Source: Coriaria nepalensis (Eukaryota; Streptophyta; Magnoliopsida; Cucurbitales; Coriariaceae). Taken from it: a stretch of 64,000 nt of DNA. A model generated the notes under the pieces. The model was not told the origin of the DNA. It saw only the letters and a list, made by a program, of their open reading frames with translations, and did no database searches. A program made the position numbers and the translations under genes. The stretch spans positions 9,686,501 to 9,750,500 of the forward strand of contig CP114486.1 in assembly GCA_027186245.1 (NCBI GenBank), given 5' to 3'. Below, in pieces: positions 55,681-64,000 of this stretch (its first letter is position 1; each line of letters starts with the position of its first letter).

Positions 55681-58570
55681 TCTCAGAAAATCAAAATGGG
55701 GCAAAAATAGAATAGCTTCATCAACCACGGTAAACAAAATGTCTGTTTTTATTCTCTTTTTGCGTCTACATTTTGCCACAATAAAAAGTTAAGATGCTAC
55801 TTTCTTCCGATTAGTAATTGATCCATTACAAGTCTATCAAAAACATTGATCCATTACAAGTGCAAGAAGTTGATAATTTTTAATTTTTAAATATATTAAC
55901 ATTATTGATAATATGAGATGTTTAAATAGTATTTATTGATTTTAGATATTATTTTATTTTACATAAATTTGATTTTAAGGACTAAAATGAAACCTTTTGA
56001 AAACTTTAAAAACAAAATTGAACAATTTAAAATCTTAAGGACGAAATTAAACAAAATAGTGAAACATTAGGGATAAAAAGGATATTCACCTAAATAATAA
56101 ATATGGTTAATTCATTTTTTAATCCATATATTGTTTGATTTTTATAAATTCGTTGTTCTATAGTTTCTGACAAATTTTTTAATCTATATGTAGCTTAAAT
56201 AGGATTTTTAGTCCCTCTAATTCTCTTTTGACCACCACTATGATGTAGCATATTTATGTCAACATCCCTCATCATTATAAATTTTACCTTTTATTCTTAT
56301 ATTCTTAATCGTTTATTATTTTCCCTTTTCTCTCCAATTAATTATTACTTTCTTACATACTCCAATGTTCTTTTTGGGAAAAAAATGAAAAAAAAAATTA
56401 GGGACAAAAAAGAAAAAACAAAAGGAATCCAATTCGGTTTCTCATAAAAAAAATAGATCAAAATAATATGATTTTTAAAAAAAAAAAAGAAAAATCATCA
56501 AAAGGGTCTTATTTTTTTTTGCAAGATATCCAAGTCGAATCAATTAAGTTGTTTTCTAAAATCAAATTATTTCAATTAGTTTTTTCTCGAAAAACAAATT
56601 TGGATTTGGTTTTTCTTTTATCCCTAATTTTTTGAATTTTTCCCAAACAAATTAGAGTATATGAGAAAATAGAAATAATGAAAAATTAAGTATATAAGAA
56701 TATTATGTAATTTTATTAATAATGTGGCATATTGTGTCGGTGTGTCACATCAGTGTCTATGGTTTGAAAATCATTAAATGAACCAAAAAGTCTCATTTGA
56801 ACTACATTAGGACTAAAAAGTTAGTCGGTAACTACACAAGGATGAATTTATAAAAAAAATAAACTGCACGTTGACTAAAAAGTGAACATTATAAATATTA
56901 AAAAGAATTGAAATTTTGAAATTGAGATGAGCATAATTCTACCCTGCAAACTATGGTTTAAAATAGAGGTATCAATATGAGTGACCCGTTAAGAAATGGG
57001 TCGGGTATGGCAAGACACACATAATTATAAGCAATTCCTAAATTGAAATACCTAGGCTAGGTGGCCAAATGGTGCATGGCTGGATTCTAGGCATTTAATT
57101 ATTAAAAAAAATGTATATTGTTAACTAATTAAAAATTGTGTAAAAAATCGTTAAGAGTAATAAATTATTAAATAAGTTAATATTAATAATTTTAAAAGAT
57201 AAAATATAAATAATATAACTTAATAACTCATAAATAAATTAAAGGTGAAAAAAAAAATATATCAAGTGAAACAAGCGTATAACACCCATGAGAGGGTAGT
57301 GTTATATGTGTGTTTCACTTCAAACTTTTTTGTAAAGAAGTTGTGTGAAAATTGTTGAGGAGATGAGAGTATTTATGAGTAAAAATTAGGGGAGAGGGGT
57401 TAAAAAAATTGAATTTGAAAAGACGGGTTGGAAATAGGCCTGGGCCATGTTGTGCCATGCCTCAACTTAGTAGGCCAAAAATGTGCCCGTGCTACGCCGA
57501 TGGAGTTTGAAGGTCTGGAGCTTAAGGTCCAAATTTTTTAAGTTCGAGCTCCATATCGAAAATCAAACTAAATTTATTAAAGATGATTAGAGTTTATAGA
57601 TCTTTAATGAGCCACTACAGATCTAGACGGACAAGTGTTGCCTCGAATATTGTTTGAACTATATATCAAACAACTTGGAGTTCATTACATAATAGAATCC
57701 AAAACATGTTATGCTCCAAAAAGTTGTCCTCGAGGCATTTCAAACTCACAATATAAAGTAAAATGTCTCAAAGAAACCTTAATATGCCCAGATCCTTAGA
57801 GTTCAAAGATATGGAGTGGGATGAAGAATAATAATAATAATAATTAGAAAGTGAAGAAAATATAAAATACTTAAATTTTAAGGGTAAAATTATAAAAAAA
57901 AAAAATCAAATTTTGGTCAAATTTATAAAAATTCAAATATACACGTGTCGTCTAACTATTCAAACCAATATGTTAAAAAGTATCATGTTAGCTCGATTGT
58001 TGGTAAATTATTCAAATGACTAAAAAGTTTGATTTTGACAAAATAGAAACTAAAAAGTTGACGAGAATTACGGATGAATTTATAAGAATTGAAATTAATA
58101 TGGACTAAAAATTTAATTAGCCCTTAATTTTAATGAAAAGAGGAAATATGTTTGGATTAATTTGTGAAAGAATTTTTACCATCTATCAGACATTTCATTT
58201 GATAAATCGGGATTTATACACAAAAATATTGACACTAGAATTTTCCGGAGTCATGGTATGAAATGATTAGTGTACCAATTAAAAATAAATACAAGTCGAT
58301 TAGTGATAATTAACATGAATGATTGAAGCCGAACGATTAAATAACTGATTAAACACAAGTTTCGGTCGACTACTAATTAATTTCAACCAAATACAAGGCA
58401 CTTTTACCATGAAAATTTGGTTAACACTGGAAGAGACAAATGATTCACAAAGATTAATGATGTAGTTGGAAGATAGTTATAGATTACTCTCTTGAGAGTT
58501 AATCTCACCATCCAATGAAAAAATACACTAAATCCCACATAAAAGGGAATTGATTTAGTATTTTTCCTGT
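55678..58570. other. AT-rich intergenic DNA, no gene
   Basis: No recognisable protein similarity on either strand. Phrases such as GGACTAAAA with runs of A/T recur loosely, suggesting old repeats. It includes a hairpin-forming sequence at 57264-57320. Confidence 0.45.
57264..57320. repeat. Imperfect hairpin (22-bp arms)
   Basis: Arms at 57264-57285 and 57299-57320 are complementary at 19 of 22 positions around a 13-base loop. Both arms have AAGTGAAACA or its complement TGTTTCACTT at the outer ends. Confidence 0.7.
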
Positions 58571-59633
58571 ACAGTATTTATCCAAATTGGTCACCAAAAA
58601 ATATGAAATTTGGCTAAGAGGTGTAGAGTGACCGACAAGTAGATGTTGGGGAAGCAAAAATGGTCAAGGTTAGAAAAGTGACCGAAATTGGTCAGGAAGA
58701 AAGCAAAATCGGTCAAAGGAGGAAAAAGTGACTGAAAAATAGCTTTGAAGGACAAAAATAGGTCAGGATAACCACTACCAATGTTTATTATTAGGTAACA
58801 TGGTTTTTCATATATGTGTTAATGTTATAAATTAAATAAAGTTATTTTAGGTAGCTATATATATATGGTATGGTAAATATTATATAAAAAAACTATTTAA
58901 ATGATCCGATAAGCTAATTATCTATTACTTTTAGTGATATAGTTAGAAATTGTAAACTAATACTTGCAATTCTTTAGCCCACTTGACATTTTTTGACTGA
59001 TTTCCTTTTGTACGGATTATGGTCAACTTGAAAATATTTTTTTCTTTTTTTGTTCTCTCCTTTATTTCGATAGATAATTATGGTCAAATAGGAGCAAAAT
59101 TTATTTGCATTTCCCTAATTGAGGTATGCATTTTTTTTCATTAAAGGTTACATCATGCAGTGAATGTCGTTTTTGCGGGGTTATTCCATACATTGTGTTA
59201 GCTTATTTGTGTTGCTTCATGGTAAGTGCATATATAGTTAGTCTTATATTTTAGTTGCTTTCCTGAACAATGTTCTGTGGTATTGGATAACTAACATGAA
59301 TATTGGTAGATATTGTGATAGTTTATGCAATTCTAAGTATAAGTACTTGTTATATATTCACAAGTAATATATTCACAATTTTGTAATAAAATTTTGAGAT
59401 CTGTGTACTACATCTACTTCAATTATACATTATTTTGTAAGAGGAAACACAGGAATTAAAAGGAATTATGTCTACATACCATAATAAATTGTGGCCAAAA
59501 TATTGGCTAGAAATATTCAAACATGACAACAAACAGAGTAACCAACAAAAAATCACCGACCACCATACCAGTTAAAAATGACTTTTTGTGACTAACCAAT
59601 AAGTCACAACAACATAATATTGTTCTCCTAGTG
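58571..59633. mobile_element. Possible CACTA transposon end with subterminal repeats
   Basis: The right edge reads, on the minus strand, CACTAGGAGAACAATATT, like the terminus of a CACTA (En/Spm) transposon. Inside it, GTGACTAAC and the reverse complements of GGTCGGTGA lie near 59545-59610. Near 58620-58740 short repeats GTGACCGA, GTGACCGAAATTGGTC and GTGACTGAAA recur, as CACTA subterminal repeats do. I could not find a convincing left CACTA end or the 3-bp target duplication, and there is no transposase. Confidence 0.35.
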
Positions 59634-59940
59634 CCACATGTCGATCATTAATTAGCAAAAATAACCACTTTTTTGATAGATTCTGAAGTGGAGTGAGAAA
59701 TAAACTTAATTATTTATATTCGGTCTCAAATGATTATGACTACATGTTTCTTATGAACATAATCTGACCGAATGCGAGGGTCACAAAATTTAGCTTTGGG
59801 TCATAAGTACATTTTGTTCCGACCTAACCGGCCATCACATTAGGCTCGTTTGGTTGTAGTGTTATTTGGCTATCACATTTTGTAGAGGCATCAATTTTGT
59901 CTATAAATGAATACAAACATTAGGTTTCTCAGCCATTTTG
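59634..59940. other. Spacer with no recognised feature
   Basis: About 300 bp of non-coding DNA between the putative CACTA end and the decayed copia element. It may include the copia 3' end, but no LTR could be matched. Confidence 0.4.
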
Positions 59941-62880
59941 CCTCTCCACAACAAACTTTAAAGCTACAAACTCATATTCCATGATTGATTCTTCATTGAC
60001 AAGCCTAGATGTTTACATGATTCTTATGAAACGTCTCCTCTTCTAAATGAGCCATAGAGTCCAGTCACCAAATTAGCATCACAATAGCTCTCAAGTACAA
60101 TCTGGTTACCTATATAGTACAAGTCATAACTCATTGTACTTTTGAGTCAATACTCTAAGCAAATCCTCTTAATGCTTATAGTTAAGATTCTAAGATATTT
60201 ACTCAATATTCCTACTATATAAGCTATATATGGTCTAGTCCAGTTCATAAGATACATCAAAAATCTAATTACTCTAGCATATTGAATTTGAGAATCACTG
60301 TCACTAATATTTTTCCTCAAGTATACACTAGAATCAAACAAAGAGATAATGAACTAGAGTTATATTTCCAAACTTCTTAACAATTTTCTCAAGATAGTCA
60401 TTAGATTAAAATAAAAGGATTCCCCCAGACCTCTCATATAATTTTATTGCTAGGAATTACTTCTAAATCTCCTAAGTACTTCATTTTCATACTTAGAAGC
60501 TAGAAATTATTTTGTTTTATTGATAGTCTAAATTAGTTCCCAAAATTAGCATATCATCAATATACAAGCAAACAATGGTATTATAATTTTCAGAAAATTT
60601 AAAGTACACATGCCTATTTGAATCACTAATTGAAAAATCATTTTCAACTATAGGATTATCAAATGTTTCATGACATTGTTTGAGAGCTTGTTTTAGACCA
60701 TATAAGGATTTTACTCTCTAGAAGAGTTTGTTGTTTTCACGAAATTGTTTGAGAGCTTGTTTTAGATCAGACAAGGATTTTACCACTTTGGCGAAAACAA
60801 CAAACTCTTCCAATTGTATCATGTAAATTTCTTATTCCAAAATCTTCTGAATAACTACATTATTGATAGTAACAAAAGCTATCAACACCCTAATTGTGGT
60901 TACTCTAGCAACAAGTGTGTAGGTGTCAAAGTAGTCAATACATTTCTATTGGCTAAAATCCTTAGAAACTAGTCTTGCTCTATACTTTTCTACAAAAATA
61001 TCAATTTTCAAAATTTTTTTTTTGGAATATCCAGTTGCAGTCTATAGCTTTGCAACCACGAGACAAATCAACAAGTACCCATCTTCTCCAAAATACAATG
61101 TCTAGAGATGTCATTGCTTTACCAATTGTGGGATCATTATTAATAAGAAATGTCTAAAAATCATCACCAATTATGTTTTCTTTCCTTTTTCTTTTGCTTT
61201 TTCTGAATTCATGATCTGATTTCATCTCAATCTTTCTAATTTTTCTAGTGGCATATTTTTCTTAAAATGAGAAATAGCTTGAAGAAGTCTGTATGTCTAG
61301 ACTTTATCAGAGTTTGATAGCATTGTATCATCTACATAATTTAAAGATAAAAATCTATAGTCAATAGTATTTTCAGCATACCCTATGAATGCATACTTTA
61401 CGGTCTTATGACCAATCTTCTCTCTCTTAATATCTAAAAGACTGACCTTAGATAAACATCCCCACACCATTAGATAACTAAGGTTAGGAAAATATCCCTT
61501 CCAAAGTTTGTAAGTCATCTTTCTAGATTTCTTGTAGGGCCTATTAATTATAAGACATGCAAAAATAATGGCTTTCCCCATAAGCAAATAGGTGCACCGG
61601 ATCCAATTCTCAAAGAGTTCATCATTTTTTTTCTTTAGTGTTCCATTCTATCTTTTAGCTACTCTATTAGACTCATATGAGTATGGAGTAGTCACATCAT
61701 GAATAATTCTATTATCTTCACAAATGGTTTGAGACATATTATCAACATATATAATTCTAAGCCTTTTAATCTGCTCATCTAATTAGTTCTCAACTTCAAG
61801 TTTATAACTAATTAAAACCCTTTGGGCTTGTCTTTTGATTTTAGTAAATATAATCTACTATACTGACTACATTCATATCTTAAAGTTATGTAATATTTAT
61901 TACTTATTCTTAACATTGAGTTCCTTAAATCACATATATCATTATGTATAAGAGATAAAGCTCTCAAATTTACTTGCTACATGTTTGTTAGACTTATCTG
62001 TTAATTTTGATTTTGAATAAGTTTCACACTTATCGCTACATGTATTAAACCTTAATGCTCCATTCTTTTGATATAACCAAGATTAGTATGACTTAATCTA
62101 CATGACAAAAAATAGTAGAATAAAGCAAGTAGAAGAAGAAAATTCATTAATTTTTCATGAGAAACAATATTTAAAATAAAGAGACCATTCTAAGAATACT
62201 CTTTTCCCCAAAACACCCATTGTTTAGAAAACATTGTTTTACCATATTCCATAGGAATTTTCATTCTTTCTTTATTTAACATGTTAGTAAAAATAAAATT
62301 TCTTCTAAATTATGGAATGGAGTACTTTGATTAAGCATAACTTCTTTCCAAGACTTGGTGTTAGCATTACCTTTTCCATCTTAGAATCTGGGAGTGCTTT
62401 CAAAGATGAACTTCCTCCTCCTCAACAAGTTCTTATGTCGCAAACAAGTTACAATCTCCATAGATGTATGTAGTGGCGCTAAAATCTATGACCCATTATA
62501 GGGGATCGTTGATTATGTTTACTTTTAAAATAACAGCAACAATAGTCTGAGACTTAAGAAGGTAGGCATATTTTTTAGATTTCACATGGTTTCCTTTTCT
62601 TTTTTTTTTTCCTATATTGCACTCATAATTTCAAGCTTCCCACAAAAAAGTACTTTCTCTTCTTTTTCTAAATTCATTTCTTGATAAATCTGAGACACAT
62701 TTTTTATTACCAAACTTGTTGTTAGAACTAGATTCTCTACTAGATTGGCATTACCTGTATACTCATTAGTTTGCGGGTTTTGCAAGATTCTTTCTATTGA
62801 CTACTTGTTCCTCAATCTTTATATGAACAATCACGTCACCTAAAGTTATTACTTTCCTCTTATAATTTAGCAACATTTTA
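59941..62880 (-). pseudogene. Decayed Ty1/copia element, gag to RNase H
   Basis: Minus-strand order is complete but heavily broken. Gag tail DVIVHIKIEEQVV lies near 62840 and the protease region near 62500-62230. Integrase C-terminus (61587-61297) has YKLWKGYFPNLSYLMVWGC and KYAFIGYAENT. The reverse transcriptase contains SLYGLKQALKQC (about 60700) and an intact YIDDMLIL (about 60545-60575). The segment DSSVYLRKN through MYLMNWTRPYIAYIVG (60341-60147) leads into an RNase H tail with EYEFVALK near 59990. Dozens of stops. A local duplication and inverted repeat disrupt the reverse transcriptase at 60675-60810. No LTRs found. Confidence 0.8.
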
Positions 62881-62939
62881 TAAGTAGTTCATGAAGGAGG
62901 AAGTTTTTTGATAAAGGACCGAAAATAAATATTTCAGGA

Positions 62940-63480
62940 AGTTCAATACCCTCACTTGTCAAATATAGGTCAACCTCGAGTTGTCAGTAGGATACAGCCG
63001 ATAATCGTCATTTGCAACATACTAAAAAATATCTACACCACTAAAGGTCTTAGAAATTTTTATATGGTCAAGAAGATCAACGACATAAATAGTGTTATTA
63101 TTCTTTCATAGAATCTAAAAAGGACAATGTTTCTTCTGACTACTGACATGTTCCTTTTCCAAAAGACTAACCACATATCATCAAATTACAACTCCTTATA
63201 GTGCATGTGTTTATCTGCTGCCGCTTTGTACTTTGCATTAGAAATCTCTAACTATTTCTTCACCTGCTCAATCACCTTCACATGTTGTTCAGCAATCGTT
63301 CAACAGCCACACTCTTCTTAACATAACTTGGCACCCTTACTAAATCCACAGCTAGTGCTGGAATCTACCTGTAAATAACAGCAAAATGTGATTTATTAGT
63401 GGAGCAATTCGTCATGCTATTATACGCGAATTTTGTCTGCCCCAAAGCTAGATCCCATTATTTATTTTTCTCCCCATAAA
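62940..63480 (-). pseudogene. Ty3/gypsy integrase C-terminal fragment
   Basis: Minus-strand frames read KWDLALGQTKFAYNSMTN (63480-63420), then KSVAV and ADKHMHYKEL-like text (about 63220). Near 63060-62950 is YVVDLLDHIKISKTFSGVDIF, which matches the end of gypsy integrases. Frameshifts separate the pieces. It abuts the copia remnant on its left, so one element inserted in or replaced part of the other. Confidence 0.7.
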
Positions 63481-64000
63481 TGCACCACTTTGGTCTAGCC
63501 CTTTGTTTGAGAGTGGGCAGTGCTATTAATTGTAATTCAACCTCAAACGTTTTCCATTAAGTTGATCGTGTTAAAAAAATGAAAGACAATATTTAAGACT
63601 TGCTTTCTCTTCCTCAAGAACAGATTTTTGAATGAGCAAAAAAGAAAACAATGAACACCAACTAAAATTCTATAAAAATCTAATCTGTTTTTCATTAGAA
63701 AAGTAAGAGACTAAATATATAAACAAAGATGAAACAAGGTACATGAATAGTTAACCAATGAATGACCACATTCTAAGGAGAAGCAATACTTACAATCACC
63801 ATACCTCCACAACTTACAATCAAAATAGATAATGAACAGAAAAAAAAAACAAAAAACCTAGAAAAAACAACCAACTACATTAGTATTGACCAAAAAAGGT
63901 ACAAATCGATTTCAAAGCTTTCCAAACTTTACCAACAGCTTCAACACACTTTAATCAATATACCAAACTTGCTTAAATACAAAAAATAGCCGTTGAAGCT
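63481..64000. other. Right edge, no gene recognised
   Basis: Weak continuation of the gypsy-related frames may extend to about 63560. The remainder is A-rich DNA with no coding similarity. Confidence 0.4.

Noticed and set aside
1..64000. tRNA, rRNA, CRISPR arrays, bacterial operons or integrated viral genes
   Set aside because: None seen. The reverse-transcriptase sequences all fit copia, gypsy or LINE elements rather than pararetroviruses.

Overview
This window is nuclear DNA of a flowering plant, almost certainly a dicot. The evidence is long AT-rich intergenic DNA, two intronless SAUR genes, a 15-exon RCC1-family gene with typical plant introns, and a dense load of plant LTR and non-LTR retrotransposons whose primer binding sites match plant initiator tRNA-Met. 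The general character recalls a cucurbit, but nothing here proves that. I saw no bacterial-style genes, rRNA, tRNA or CRISPR.

Layout. 0-3.5 kb: a decayed, left-truncated Ty1/copia element (minus) with its 5' LTR. 3.5-12.5 kb: gene-free AT-rich DNA with simple repeats and a possible MITE-like element. 12.5-15.4 kb: a tandem duplication carrying two intact SAUR genes (plus), with a dead RNase H-like fragment between them. 15.4-20.2 kb: no gene, but a 48-bp tandem repeat and an isolated GC-rich patch. 20.2-24.4 kb: a broken L1-type LINE. 24.4-26.4 kb: LTR-like DNA. 26.4-30.2 kb: a 3'-truncated Ty1/copia element (plus).

30.7-50.3 kb is the main gene. It encodes a 424-residue RCC1-repeat protein with a mitochondrial-type N-terminus, probably the orthologue of Arabidopsis RUG3, which acts in mitochondrial nad2 splicing. 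All 15 exons join in frame with no internal stop. Three complete LTR retrotransposons lie in introns 1, 3 and 11, all antisense to the gene and each with a 5-bp target duplication: a chromodomain-bearing Ty3/gypsy element and two Ty1/copia elements. They make up about 14 kb of the 19.6-kb gene.

50.3-64 kb: a broken DUF1985/Ulp1-protease transposon gene (minus), a GGGTCGA-rich repeat patch, a promoter-like island with no gene, a run of 28 C, AT-rich DNA, one apparent CACTA-transposon end, a decayed copia element (minus) and a gypsy integrase fragment (minus).

Only three protein-coding genes look functional: the two SAURs and the RCC1-family gene. I found no convincing new multi-gene system. 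The most unusual objects are the intron-inflated RCC1 gene, an internally deleted but recently inserted copia element, and the GGGTCGA repeats shared by two distant loci.
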